Counted from the first letter of the stretch, positions 43,950 through 56,083 are shown. The stretch is 64,000 nt of DNA from Arthrobacter sp. SW1 (GCF_001766675.1 NZ_MJLT01000001.1:558001-622000), one strand, 5' to 3'. A program made the numbers and translations. Notes: generated from the letters alone by a model not told the origin.

Positions 43950-45083
43950 CTAGCCGAGGTAGGGAGAGACCACGACGTCGACCCGCTGGAATTCCTTCAG
44001 GTCCGAGTAGCCGGTGGTCGCCATGGAGCGGCGGAGCGCGCCGATGAGGTTCGAGGTGCCGTTGGTGTGGTGGCCCGGGCCGAAGAGCACTTCCTCGAGC
44101 GGGCCGACGGTGCCGACGTTGACGCGGTCGCCGCGCGGCAGTTCGAGGTGGTGGGCTTCCTGGCCCCAGTGCCAGCCCTTGCCGGGTGCTTCCTCGGCGC
44201 GGGCCAGGGCGGAACCGAGCATGACGGCGTCGGCGCCCATGGCGATGGCCTTGACGATGTCGCCGGAGGAGCCCATGCCGCCGTCGGCGATGACGTGCAC
44301 GTAGCGGCCGCCGGATTCGTCGAGGTAGTCGCGGCGGGCGGCGGCGACGTCGGAGATCGCCGAAGCGAGCGGCGAGTGGATGCCGAGCGCGCGGCGGGTG
44401 GTGGTGGTCGCACCGCCGCCGAAGCCGACGAGCACGCCGGCCGCGCCGGTGCGCATGAGGTGCAGGGCCGGGGTGTAGCCGGCGGCGCCGCCCACGATCA
44501 CCGGAACGTCGAGTTCGTAGATGAACTTCTTGAGGTTGAGCGGCTCGTGGTTCTTGGAGACGTGCTCGGCCGAGACGGTGGTGCCGCGGATGACGAAGAT
44601 GTCGACGCCGGCGGCCAGCACGGTCTTGTAGTGCTCCTGGGTGCGCTGCGGTGTCAGGGAGCCTGCGACCGTGACGCCGGATGCCCGGATTTCCGCGAGG
44701 CGGCTGGTGATGAGCTCGGGCTGGATGGGCGCCTGGTACAGCTCCTGCATGCGCCGGGTGACCGCGGGGCTCGCGGTTTCGTCAGCGAGCGCGGCGATTT
44801 CGTCAAGGACGGACTGCGGGTCCTCGTAACGGGTCCACAGGCCTTCGAGGTCCAGCACGCCGAGGCCGCCCAGCTTGCCGAGGGCAATGGCCGTTTCCGG
44901 CGACATGGCCGAGTCCATGGGGGCCGCGATCACGGGCATGTCGAACTTGTAGGCGTCAATCTGCCAGGAGACTGAGACGTCCTTGGGGTCGCGGGTCCTG
45001 CGGTTGGGGACGATCGCAATGTCGTCCAGGGAGTAGGCACGACGCCCACGCTTGCCACGGCCAATCTCAATCTCGTAAGTCAC
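43950..45083 (-). CDS. guaB3: GuaB3 family IMP dehydrogenase-related protein
   Basis: A 377-residue TIM-barrel protein of the IMPDH/GMPR family without CBS domains. The N-terminal block EIEIGRGKRGRRAYSLDDI is characteristic of GuaB3. At the position of the catalytic cysteine loop (SICTT in GuaB) it reads VIRGTT, so cysteine-based IMPDH chemistry is not expected. The exact function is unsettled; some cyanobacterial GuaB3 has been linked to GMP reductase activity. GTG 45083 is the start, with AGAG upstream. Confidence 0.9.
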   Translation of the reverse strand: MTYEIEIGRGKRGRRAYSLDDIAIVPNRRTRDPKDVSVSWQIDAYKFDMPVIAAPMDSAMSPETAIALGKLGGLGVLDLEGLWTRYEDPQSVLDEIAALADETASPAVTRRMQELYQAPIQPELITSRLAEIRASGVTVAGSLTPQRTQEHYKTVLAAGVDIFVIRGTTVSAEHVSKNHEPLNLKKFIYELDVPVIVGGAAGYTPALHLMRTGAAGVLVGFGGGATTTTRRALGIHSPLASAISDVAAARRDYLDESGGRYVHVIADGGMGSSGDIVKAIAMGADAVMLGSALARAEEAPGKGWHWGQEAHHLELPRGDRVNVGTVGPLEEVLFGPGHHTNGTSNLIGALRRSMATTGYSDLKEFQRVDVVVSPYLG

Positions 45084-45152
45084 GGGCTCTACTTTACTGG
45101 ACCCCCTCCACGGAACCGATTCGGCCGTCACGCGGCCAATTCGACGCATGAA

Positions 45153-45187
45153 GTAAAGACTTCACAAAATGTGAAAGAACTCTTTAC
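45153..45187. promoter_or_regulatory. Nested dyad in the guaB3/subtilase divergent region
   Basis: GTAAAGA (45153-45159) pairs with TCTTTAC (45181-45187). Inside it TTCACA (45161-45166) pairs with TGTGAA (45170-45175) around AAA. It is a concentric, AT-rich dyad, 70 bp from the guaB3 start and 105 bp from the subtilase start; candidate operator. Confidence 0.5.
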
Positions 45188-45291
45188 AAATCTCGAAATG
45201 TACCAATAGATTTCTCTCGGTTGCGGAAACCCTCCGCGCCGACTCCACTTTCATCCGCCGGGACCACACGTGCCCGGAGACAGGAATCCCC

Positions 45292-47205
45292 ATGGAGAAA
45301 TCCCTTTCCAGCCGCCGCAAATACAGCGGCCTGGCCCTCTCGGCCGCCGTGCTGGCCGGCCTGATGTCCTTTGGGACCGCCCCTGCCGGCGCCACCACCC
45401 CGGCCGCCGGCAACGATGCCGGCGCCGCCGCGGTGCAGAGCCTGCTGCAGGGCGAACGCCATTCGCAGTTCATCGTCCAGTACAAGGCCGGCGCGCAGGG
45501 CGCAACGGCAAACGCCCGGGCCAAGGCCTGGGGGAATGCCGCGAAGAAGCTCGGCATCACGCCCCGTGAAGTACGCTCGCTCGCCACCGGCGCCACCTTG
45601 GTCTCGACGTCCAAGGCGTTGGATGCGCAGCAGTCCAAGACCTTCATGGCTGAACTCGCGGCGTCCGGCGCCGTCGAGTACGTCGAACCGGATGTCCGGA
45701 TGCGTGCCACCCTGACTCCGAACGACCCCCGCTACGGCGAGCAGTGGGACTTCACCGGCACCAACGGCATGCGGATCCCGGGTGCCTGGAACAGCTCCAC
45801 CGGCACCGGCTCGGTGGTGGCCGTCATCGATACCGGCATCACCGCCCACCCGGACCTCGACGCCAACATCCTCCCCGGCTACGACTTCATTTCCAGCTCC
45901 GCGGACGCCCGCGACGGCAACGGCCGTGACTCCAATCCACAGGACCAGGGCGACTGGTACACCAGCGGTGAATGCGGCGACTCCAGCAGCTCCAACTCCT
46001 CCTGGCACGGCACCCACGTTGCCGGCACCGTCGCCGCCGTCACGGGCAACGCCACCGGCGTAGCCGGCGTCGCACCCGACGCCAAGGTGGTTCCGGTCCG
46101 TGTCCTCGGCAAATGCGGCGGCATGCTCTCCGACATCGCGGACGCCATCATTTGGTCCTCCGGCGGAACGGTCTCCGGAATCCCCGCCAACGCCAACCCG
46201 GCCGACGTGATCAACATGAGCCTCGGCGGCGGCGGCACCTGCGCGAGCACCTACCAGAACGCGATCAACAGCGCCGTCAGCCGCGGCACCGCCGTCGTGG
46301 TGGCGGCAGGCAACGAAGGCACCAACGCCTCGAGCTCCCAGCCGGCCAACTGCAGCAACGTGGTGACCGTAGCGGCCAGCAACAACAGCGGCGGCCTGTC
46401 CTACTACTCCAACTACGGCTCCGTCGTCGACATCACCGCTCCCGGCGGCGACACCCGCCAGAGCGGCGGCGGCATCCTCTCCACGCTGAACTCCGGCACC
46501 ACCACCCCGGCCTCCGCGAGCTACGCCTGGTACCAGGGCACCTCCATGGCTACCCCGCACGTCGCGGGCCTCGTGGCCCTCATGAAGACCGCCAACCCGG
46601 CGCTCACCCCGGCCCAGGTCGAGTCCACCCTGAAGCAGGGCACCCGCCCCATGCCCGCGGGCTGCAGCCTGGGCTGCGGCGCCGGCCTTTCCGACGCCAC
46701 CGCCACCCTGGCCCTGCTGGGCGGAGGCGGCACCACTCCCCCGCCGGCCACCGGCAACGTCCTGCTGAACCCGGGCTTCGAATCCGGCTCCGCGTCCTGG
46801 ACCTCCAACAAGACCGACACCTTCGAAACGGGCAGCTCCGCCCGCACCGGAACCGGCTTTGCAGCACTGAACGGCTGGGGCCAGAGCAGCTCCTACACCC
46901 TCGACCAGAAGGTGACCGTGCCCACCGGCACCGGCGCCGGAACGCTGTCCTTCTTCCTGCGCATCCTCAGCGACGAAGGAACCACCACGGCCTACGACAC
47001 CCTCAAGGTCCAGGTGATCGACGGCAGCACCACCACCACGCTCGCCACCTACTCCAACAAGGAAAAGGGCAGCAGCTACGTCCAGCGCACTGTTGACCTC
47101 TCCGCCTACAAGGGCAAGACCGTGACCCTGCGGTTCCTGGGCGCCGAGGATTACTCCTACGCCACCACCTTCCAGATCGACGACACCTCGGTGACCGTCT
47201 CCTGA
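45292..47205 (+). CDS. Secreted S8 family serine peptidase (subtilase)
   Basis: A 637-residue secreted protease. A Sec signal (basic RRK, then LALSAAVLAGLMSFG) ends near ATPAGA; an inhibitor-type propeptide (about residues 55-140) follows. The triad is Asp180 (AVIDTG), His239 (HGTHVAG) and Ser418 (GTSMATPHVAG), with oxyanion Asn341 (AAGNEG). A Gly/Thr/Pro linker leads to a C-terminal beta-sandwich of carbohydrate-binding or P-domain-like type (NVLLNPGFESGSASW...). Likely an extracellular protease. No cell-wall anchor. Confidence 0.93.
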   Translation: MEKSLSSRRKYSGLALSAAVLAGLMSFGTAPAGATTPAAGNDAGAAAVQSLLQGERHSQFIVQYKAGAQGATANARAKAWGNAAKKLGITPREVRSLATGATLVSTSKALDAQQSKTFMAELAASGAVEYVEPDVRMRATLTPNDPRYGEQWDFTGTNGMRIPGAWNSSTGTGSVVAVIDTGITAHPDLDANILPGYDFISSSADARDGNGRDSNPQDQGDWYTSGECGDSSSSNSSWHGTHVAGTVAAVTGNATGVAGVAPDAKVVPVRVLGKCGGMLSDIADAIIWSSGGTVSGIPANANPADVINMSLGGGGTCASTYQNAINSAVSRGTAVVVAAGNEGTNASSSQPANCSNVVTVAASNNSGGLSYYSNYGSVVDITAPGGDTRQSGGGILSTLNSGTTTPASASYAWYQGTSMATPHVAGLVALMKTANPALTPAQVESTLKQGTRPMPAGCSLGCGAGLSDATATLALLGGGGTTPPPATGNVLLNPGFESGSASWTSNKTDTFETGSSARTGTGFAALNGWGQSSSYTLDQKVTVPTGTGAGTLSFFLRILSDEGTTTAYDTLKVQVIDGSTTTTLATYSNKEKGSSYVQRTVDLSAYKGKTVTLRFLGAEDYSYATTFQIDDTSVTVS

Positions 47206-47220
47206 TAAGGGCTTAAAGAA

Positions 47221-47261
47221 CGACGGCGGTGTTCCCACCCTGGGTGGGAACACCGCCGTCG
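47221..47261. terminator. Long perfect hairpin after the subtilase
   Basis: CGACGGCGGTGTTCCCACCC (47221-47240) pairs exactly with GGGTGGGAACACCGCCGTCG, a 20-base-pair stem with a one-base centre. It lies between convergent genes. T-rich tail is weak. Confidence 0.75.
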
Positions 47262-47285
47262 CGCGTTGTCACTAAGTGCGTTGCC

Positions 47286-47375
47286 GGTGGTTGAGCTTGT
47301 CTCCGGTGGTTGAGCTTGTCGAAACCCGGTTTCGACAAGCTCAACCACCAAGCTCAACCGACAAGCTCAACCACC
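47286..47375. repeat. REP-like repeat cluster (GGTGGTTGAGCTTGTC family)
   Basis: GGTGGTTGAGCTTGT occurs directly at 47286 and 47305. From 47305 the unit GGTGGTTGAGCTTGTCGAAACC faces its complement starting at about 47327 (written in parts: GGTTTCGACAAGC, then TCAACCACC), and a further complement, ACAAGCTCAACCACC, ends at 47375. This matches the short dispersed palindromes common in Arthrobacter-type genomes. It sits between convergent genes; mobile, recombinogenic or terminator roles are possible. Confidence 0.75.
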
Positions 47376-47381
47376 GACGAA

Positions 47382-48923
<1,542 letters not shown>

Positions 48924-49085
48924 CTAAAGGGTAGGGGTTGCAACAGATGACCAACCCGTCATTACGGGACTGGCCTGTGCAGGTGTTGAGTAAATATTAG
49001 AACCTTGGGCACGATCCCCATATTCCACGGCGGCAATGTGAGCAAGCGCACCCGGCCGGCCGCCGCCGTCGGGCATTTTCCCCGC

Positions 49086-51188
49086 CTATTTCCACTTGGT
49101 GGCGGACAGCAGGCGCCGCTCGAACATGGGGATCATGGTCTCCACATAGGTGCGGGTCAGGTGGTTTTCGTCCTTGTACACGTACACGTTTCCGACCACC
49201 GCGGGGCAGACGCCGTCGGCGCAGATGAAGTCGCTCATGTCCATGAGGTAGAGACCTTTGACCTTGCCGCGGTAGTCGTCCAACGGCGAGGACGCCGCCA
49301 GCGACTTCTCCAGCGGAGTGTTGCAATCCGGGGAGTCCGGACCCTTCTTCTGCACGCATTCGGGCATGTTGATGGCGAAGCGCGGATTGTCCCGGATGCC
49401 CACCACATCGATCCCGGCGTCAGCGAACGGCTTGATGCCTTCGAGGTAGCCGGGGACTTCCGTTTCGAACGGAGCCTCAATGTGCGTCAGGGTGGCCACC
49501 GTAAACACGGCATCGGGCTTGTGTTCCATGACGTAGGCCGCGCTTGCCTTGTTGAACTCATTGCAGTCCTGGCTGCGTTCCGGGGATTCGGCACCGAAAC
49601 GGCAGTTGCCCTTGAAGAGGGTGACGATCTCCCAGCCGTGCTTCTTGGCGATGGGACCGAGCGCCGCCATGTACTGCTGGGCATGTGAATCGCCCAGCGC
49701 CACGATGTGCTTCACGGGCTTGGACGGCGGGCTGATCTGGAGGCAGCCCTGGAGGAGGGGATCGTCGGAGACGTTGTTGCCGGTGCACAGTCCGTCCACG
49801 TGCGCCCATTCGTCGTCCATGGCGGAGGGGCCGGGAATGATCCGCGCTTCCGGAGTGGGCTTGCCTGCGTTCTCGGGCGTGAGGGCCGCGGCGCCCGGGG
49901 TCAGTTCCTTCGGCTGGGCAGCGATCGCGGCGTTTTCCGCGGCGATCATGCCCTGCCAGGCGCTCAGCGGAACCGCGAGCAGGGTGCCGCAGGCGGCAAT
50001 CACGACGGCGGTGCGCCAGGTCCGCAGTTCCGGCCACTTCCAGCCGCGCAGTGGAGCTTCCACGTAACGGCTGGTCCCGATGGCCAGCAGCAGCGACACG
50101 GCGAGGATGCCGAGGCCGAGCCAGAGATCCGGCGCGGTCAGGCCGGTAGCCAGGAGCGTGAAAACGAGCAGCGGCCAGTGCCAGAGGTAGAGAGCGTAGG
50201 AGTGGCCGCCCAGCCAGACCAGCGGCTTGGAGCCGAGGATCCGGTCCGCACCGAAGCGGCTGCCGCTCTGGCCGGCCACGATCATCGCGGCAGCGGCCAG
50301 GGTGGGCCACAGGGCAACGAAGCCAGGGAAAGAGCGGTCCACGGTCAGCAGCAGCCCGCAGCTGAGCATGGCGGCGAGGCCGGTCCAGCCGAGGACGATC
50401 CGCAGCCAGCGGCGCGGCTTCAGGTACGGCAGGGCGAGCGCCAGAAGCGAGCCCAGGGCGAATTCCCAGAGCCGGGCCCGGGTATCGAAGTAGGCGTAAG
50501 CCTGGTTGCTGGCGGTCTGCTCGATCGAGTACGCCAGGGAGACGGCAAACACCACGGCGAAGACGGCCGTGAGCATGCTGCGGTGGCCCAGGCGGCTCCA
50601 GCGGGGCACCCGGCGCAGCAACGGCACCGCCACGCCCACGGCGGCGAAGGCCAGCGGCCAGAGAATGAAGACCTGCCCTTGGATGGAGAGGGACCAGAAG
50701 TGCTGCAACGGGCTCGCGCCGGAATGGTTTTGCGCGTAGTAGTCCACGGCGGCATCGGCCAGTTGCCAGTTCTGGCGGTAGAAGAGGGTGGCCCAGGCTT
50801 CGTCCAGCAGGCCGCCCCAGCGGCTCTGCGGGACCAGGATCCACATCCCGGCGAGCACCGCGAGGATCACGACGACGACGGCCGGCAGCAGCCGCTTGAA
50901 GACATGCAGCCAGTGGCCCAGGAGGTTCAGGCGGCGCCCGCTTTCCAGTTTCCTGGTGAAGGACAGCGTAAGGAAGAAGGCGGAGATAAGGAGGAAGATG
51001 TCGACGCCGCCGGACACCCGGCCCAGCCAGATGTGGTAGCTGGCGACCATGAGGACAGCCAGCGCGCGGAGCCCCTGGACCTCGGGGCGGAAGTTACCCT
51101 TTGCCCCGGCAGCGTCCTGCTTCGCGGTGCCCGGCTGGATGTTGCCCGGTGAAGCGGCAGCCTTGGGCGCCATGTTTCCCAACGTCAT
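49086..51188 (-). CDS. OafA/YrhL-type acyltransferase with SGNH domain
   Basis: A 700-residue protein. Acyltransferase-3 membrane domain (about 10 helices, residues 30-400) opens with RPEVQGLRALAVLMVASYHIW, containing the family R and H. The extracytoplasmic C-terminus is an SGNH hydrolase-like domain with GDSHAQQY (block I) and DENHLT (block V, catalytic Asp/His). It probably O-acylates cell-surface polysaccharide or lipid. ATG 51188 has GAGGAA upstream. Divergent from the DUF389 locus. Confidence 0.9.
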   Translation of the reverse strand: MTLGNMAPKAAASPGNIQPGTAKQDAAGAKGNFRPEVQGLRALAVLMVASYHIWLGRVSGGVDIFLLISAFFLTLSFTRKLESGRRLNLLGHWLHVFKRLLPAVVVVILAVLAGMWILVPQSRWGGLLDEAWATLFYRQNWQLADAAVDYYAQNHSGASPLQHFWSLSIQGQVFILWPLAFAAVGVAVPLLRRVPRWSRLGHRSMLTAVFAVVFAVSLAYSIEQTASNQAYAYFDTRARLWEFALGSLLALALPYLKPRRWLRIVLGWTGLAAMLSCGLLLTVDRSFPGFVALWPTLAAAAMIVAGQSGSRFGADRILGSKPLVWLGGHSYALYLWHWPLLVFTLLATGLTAPDLWLGLGILAVSLLLAIGTSRYVEAPLRGWKWPELRTWRTAVVIAACGTLLAVPLSAWQGMIAAENAAIAAQPKELTPGAAALTPENAGKPTPEARIIPGPSAMDDEWAHVDGLCTGNNVSDDPLLQGCLQISPPSKPVKHIVALGDSHAQQYMAALGPIAKKHGWEIVTLFKGNCRFGAESPERSQDCNEFNKASAAYVMEHKPDAVFTVATLTHIEAPFETEVPGYLEGIKPFADAGIDVVGIRDNPRFAINMPECVQKKGPDSPDCNTPLEKSLAASSPLDDYRGKVKGLYLMDMSDFICADGVCPAVVGNVYVYKDENHLTRTYVETMIPMFERRLLSATKWK

Positions 51189-51365
51189 GACCAGTGCGGA
51201 TTCCTCAACATTCGTAAACTCTGACCACCCATGTTACCAATCCGTTACCTTGACGGGCGAATCGGAAGCAGGCTGAGTACTGTGGCGGGCGACACAGACC
51301 GGCGGTTCCGTCGCCGCGAACTAGGCTGGGCGCAGCGGGTAAACCACCGACGGCAGGGGGCCGGG

Positions 51366-52354
51366 ATGATCGTCCAACTTCGCATCTGCGTTCCGGCGGA
51401 GCTGTCCGACGCCGTCGTGGAACGCTGCCTCGAGCACGCCGGCAGCGCGGAGACGGCCCTCGACAAGGGCTCGTCCCTGGTTCCACCCGGCGACGTCATC
51501 ACCGTGCAGCTCGCCCGGGAATCCGTGGAAACCCTCATGGAAGAACTCCATGCCTTGAAGGTTCCGGAACTGGGGTCCATCGCAGCCAGCACTCCGGAAC
51601 TGGTGCTGTCCGAACGCGCCGACCAGGCGGCGAAGGAGGTACCCGGCGAAGGCTCCGATGCGGTGATCTGGGACGAAGTGTCCCGCCAGACCGGCGAGGA
51701 CTCGCGCCTGACCTGGAGCTACCTTGCCTTCCTGGTGATCGCGACGCAGCTGGCCGGAATCGGCATCGTCACCAATTCGGCCATCGCGATCGTCGGAGCC
51801 ATGGTGGTCGGTCCGGAGTTCGGGCCGCTGGCGGCACTCGCACTGGGGTTGGTGGAACGGAATGGGCCATGGTCCGGGCCGCGGCGCTTGCCCTGGCCGT
51901 CGGATTCCCTGCCGCGATGCTGGTGACGGCAGCCGCCGCCTGGATCTCGATCCCGATCGGCCTGTTCCCGCGGGACGTCCTGGACCATGGCCAAGCCGTG
52001 GAGTTCATCTACCACCCCGGCCCGTATTCATTGATCGTGGCCGCGCTGGCCGGCGCCGTCGGCATGCTGTCGATGATCAACCGGCGGTCTTCCGCGCTGA
52101 TCGGCGTCTTCATCTCGGTGACAACGGTCCCGGCCGCGGGATACATCGCCGTGGCGCTGGTGCTGGGCGAGGGCAGCAAGGCCGCGGGCTCCGCCGTGCA
52201 GTTGGTGCTCAACCTGCTCGGCATCGTGCTTGCCGCAGCCGCGGTGCTCCTGTTCTTCAAGGTCACGCAGCGCCGGTATGAGGCGAAGCGCCTCCTCAGC
52301 AAAGCCCCCGCGCCCCGCCGGAAACCGGGCGCTCCGCGGCCGCACCGCCACTGA
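51366..52354 (+). pseudogene. DUF389 membrane protein gene with a frameshift
   Basis: Two overlapping frames together make one DUF389 protein. The first (from ATG 51366, RBS GGGGG) gives the soluble N-terminal part and first helices to VGPEFGPLAALALGLVER. The second, in the -1 frame, continues WAMVRAAALALAVGFP and the remaining helices to 52354. Near 51861 the sequence is CGGAATGGGCC; one extra A would restore an uninterrupted RKWAMVRAA. Either a real one-base deletion or a sequencing error. DUF389 proteins are of unknown function. Confidence 0.8.
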
Positions 52355-52405
52355 CTCTTACCTCTCCGAACGGAATCTTCCGGCGAGTCGTACTTCACGG
52401 TGCAC

Positions 52406-52425
52406 ACTATTGCGCATTGCATAGT
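52406..52425. promoter_or_regulatory. PadR-type operator
   Basis: ACTATTGCGCATTGCATAGT: outer ACTAT/ATAGT arms, with a partial inner dyad. It lies 38 bases before the PadR start and fits autorepression. Confidence 0.55.
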
Positions 52426-52463
52426 AGTGTCTGCTGCATAGCAAGCAAGCGACTGGAGAAACC

Positions 52464-52844
52464 ATGGATTCGACGCAACTTCTCAAAGGGGTCCTGGACG
52501 TGGCGGTGCTGGCCGTGCTGAACCGGGAGGACGGATACGGGTACGACGTCGTCCGGCGGCTCCGCGCGGCCGGTTTGGAAGACGTCGGGGACGCCTCGGT
52601 CTACGGCACCTTGCGCCGCCTGTACGCCAACGGCGCCCTGACCAGCTACGTGGTGCCCTCGGAAGGCGGCCCGCACCGCAAGTACTACGGCATCAACGAG
52701 CACGGCAAGTCCGTGCTCAGCATCCAAAGCAAGGGCTGGCAGGACTTCGCCCGCAGCATGGACCGGCTGCTGTCCGATGCCCCGCTCCCCGCCACCAACC
52801 TTCCGGCCGCCGCCGGCAGCAACACCTTGGAGGACAAGAAATGA
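52464..52844 (+). CDS. PadR family transcriptional regulator
   Basis: A 126-residue winged-helix regulator. LLKGVLDVAVLAVLNREDGYGYDVVRRL opens the PadR domain; DASVYGTLRRLYANGAL is the recognition region and PHRKYYGINEHG the wing. The C-terminal helix mediates dimerisation. ATGA overlap with the next gene marks an operon: PadR plus a membrane target or partner. Confidence 0.92.
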   Translation: MDSTQLLKGVLDVAVLAVLNREDGYGYDVVRRLRAAGLEDVGDASVYGTLRRLYANGALTSYVVPSEGGPHRKYYGINEHGKSVLSIQSKGWQDFARSMDRLLSDAPLPATNLPAAAGSNTLEDKK

Positions 52845-53848
52845 CCAGCTCACAGACCGTTCCGGCCATGGTCGCTGCGTACGCGGAATCTGTGCGCCGC
52901 GAACTGGACGACCTCGCAGCAGCCGACGTCGATGACCTCACCGAAGGCCTCGAAGCCGACCTCATGGAGCAGTTCCAGGAATCCGGCGCGGTTCCGGCGC
53001 TCTCCCCCATGGCCTATGCCGCCGAACTCCGCAGTTCCGCCGGCCTGCCCGAACGCAACGCGTCCGGAGCTGCCAACAAGGGACCGGGACTTCGGGACAG
53101 CTTCCGGAAGGCTGGTGTTGATTTCCTGGCGCGTGTCCGGGCCAATCCGGCGTCCAACGCCGTGCTCGAGTTCTTCATTAAGCTGCGACCGGTGTGGTGG
53201 CTGCTGCGGGCGTGGGCGATCTTCCAGATTGTCGTCATTCCGTTCAACGGAAAATCCTTCGCATATGTCCCCCGAGGCTTTGCCGCGTGGGCGTTCTTGC
53301 TGCTGCTTACAGTCCTCAGCGTCCATTGGGGAAGCCGCCCCAAGCCCCAGCGCGCTTGGTTGCGGCGGACCCTTTGGACAGCCAACGCGCTAAGCGTCGC
53401 CCTCATCATCATGATCCTGCCAGGCACTGCGTTTCATCTGCTGACGACGCCCAACAACCCGCCCAGCGACTACAACTCCGGTTACATCCCGCCACTGAGC
53501 GTGAACGGCGCAAGCGTCGAGCACGTCTTCGTGTACGACAAGGACGGACACCTCCTCCGGGATGTCCGCTTCTACGACCAGGACGGTCATCCGCTGGACA
53601 TGCCGTTGCCGGACGGCCTCACCGCCCCGGACCAGCTTCCGGCCGATCTGGCTCCCGGCGAACCCTTCGAGCCGCACCCGGATCCTTACAACCAGGCAGT
53701 CCCAAGTACCCAGGCGACCGCCGGCTCCCCGACCCCGAGCCCCACCGCGACGGAAAGCGGCAGCCCGGCACCGTCGTCGTCGGCTGCTCCCACGGCCTCG
53801 ACCCCGGCAGGCAAGGCGAGCCCGGTCCCGACCGTAAGCGGCAAGTAG
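52841..53848 (+). CDS. HAAS-domain membrane protein (PadR partner)
   Basis: A 335-residue protein. Its N-terminal helical part (YAESVRRELDDLAAADVDDLTEGLEADLMEQ) resembles the HAAS domain commonly encoded beside PadR regulators. Four membrane helices follow (about residues 120-215), then an extracytoplasmic domain and a Pro/Ser/Thr-rich tail. Probably a sensor or transducer; the ligand is unknown. Confidence 0.75.
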   Translation: MTSSQTVPAMVAAYAESVRRELDDLAAADVDDLTEGLEADLMEQFQESGAVPALSPMAYAAELRSSAGLPERNASGAANKGPGLRDSFRKAGVDFLARVRANPASNAVLEFFIKLRPVWWLLRAWAIFQIVVIPFNGKSFAYVPRGFAAWAFLLLLTVLSVHWGSRPKPQRAWLRRTLWTANALSVALIIMILPGTAFHLLTTPNNPPSDYNSGYIPPLSVNGASVEHVFVYDKDGHLLRDVRFYDQDGHPLDMPLPDGLTAPDQLPADLAPGEPFEPHPDPYNQAVPSTQATAGSPTPSPTATESGSPAPSSSAAPTASTPAGKASPVPTVSGK

Positions 53849-53853
53849 ACAGC

Positions 53854-53890
53854 AAAAGGCCCGGCCCCCGCGAGGGGAACCGGGCCTTTT
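53854..53890. terminator. Bidirectional terminator between the HAAS gene and groEL
   Basis: AAAAGGCCCGG (53854-53864) pairs with CCGGGCCTTTT (53880-53890), with A and T runs on the two sides. A clear two-way intrinsic terminator for convergent genes. Confidence 0.9.
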
Positions 53891-53902
53891 CACGCGGAAA
53901 CG

Positions 53903-55528
<1,626 letters not shown>

Positions 55529-55598
55529 TCAAGACGGAAAACCCGCACCGCGGGCGGCCGGAGAATCCGGTCCGGCCTGCGGTGCGGGGTCCAGGGAG

Positions 55599-55895
55599 TT
55601 ACTTGACGACGATCGCGAGGACGTCGCGGGCGGACAGCACGAGGTACTCGGAGCCACCGGTCTTGACTTCGGTTCCGCCGTACTTGGAGTAGATGACGAC
55701 GTCGCCGACTGCGACGTCGACCGGCACGCGGTTGCCGTTGTCATCGAAGCGGCCGGGGCCTACTGCGACAACTTCGCCTTCCTGCGGCTTTTCCTGGGCG
55801 GAGTCCGGGATGACCAGGCCGGAAGCGGTGGTCTGCTCGGCTTCGAGCGGGCGGACAACGATGCGATCCTCGAGAGGCTTAATGGAGACCGACAC
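55599..55895 (-). CDS. groES: Co-chaperonin GroES
   Basis: A 98-residue Hsp10. [27 protein letters not shown] opens it (mobile loop in the middle) and [16 protein letters not shown] is the C-terminal strand region. GTG 55895 has AAAGGAGAG six to seven bases upstream; the longer open frame is not GroES-like. First gene of the operon; groEL starts 82 bp downstream. Confidence 0.95.
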   Translation of the reverse strand: MSVSIKPLEDRIVVRPLEAEQTTASGLVIPDSAQEKPQEGEVVAVGPGRFDDNGNRVPVDVAVGDVVIYSKYGGTEVKTGGSEYLVLSARDVLAIVVK

Positions 55896-55996
55896 TCGGA
55901 TCTCTCCTTTACGTGAGGTAGTACGTGGACTATCAAACCAGGGGTGCCGTAGCGGGCTTGCCGTCGTCGCGGTGCCGGCAAGTGCCTTCGGCGTGA

Positions 55997-56023
55997 TTAG
56001 CACCCTCCATGGGAGAGTGCTAA
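55997..56023. promoter_or_regulatory. CIRCE element (proximal)
   Basis: TTAGCACCC-N9-GAGTGCTAA, one mismatch from the consensus TTAGCACTC-N9-GAGTGCTAA. It lies about 100 bases before groES: the HrcA operator for heat-shock control. Confidence 0.92.
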
Positions 56024-56041
56024 TCAGACTCTATGCAAGCG

Positions 56042-56068
56042 TTAGCACTCGGTCAAGGTGAGTGCCAG
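56042..56068. promoter_or_regulatory. CIRCE element (distal, degenerate)
   Basis: TTAGCACTC-N9-GAGTGCCAG: a perfect left arm and a right arm with two mismatches. Nineteen bases separate it from the proximal CIRCE, giving two HrcA sites at one promoter. Confidence 0.75.
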
Positions 56069-56083
56069 CGTTTCGTCCCGTGG

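Noticed and set aside
51861..51869. Programmed -1 frameshift in DUF389
   Set aside because: No slippery heptamer (X XXY YYZ) and no clear downstream stem; a deletion or sequencing error is simpler.
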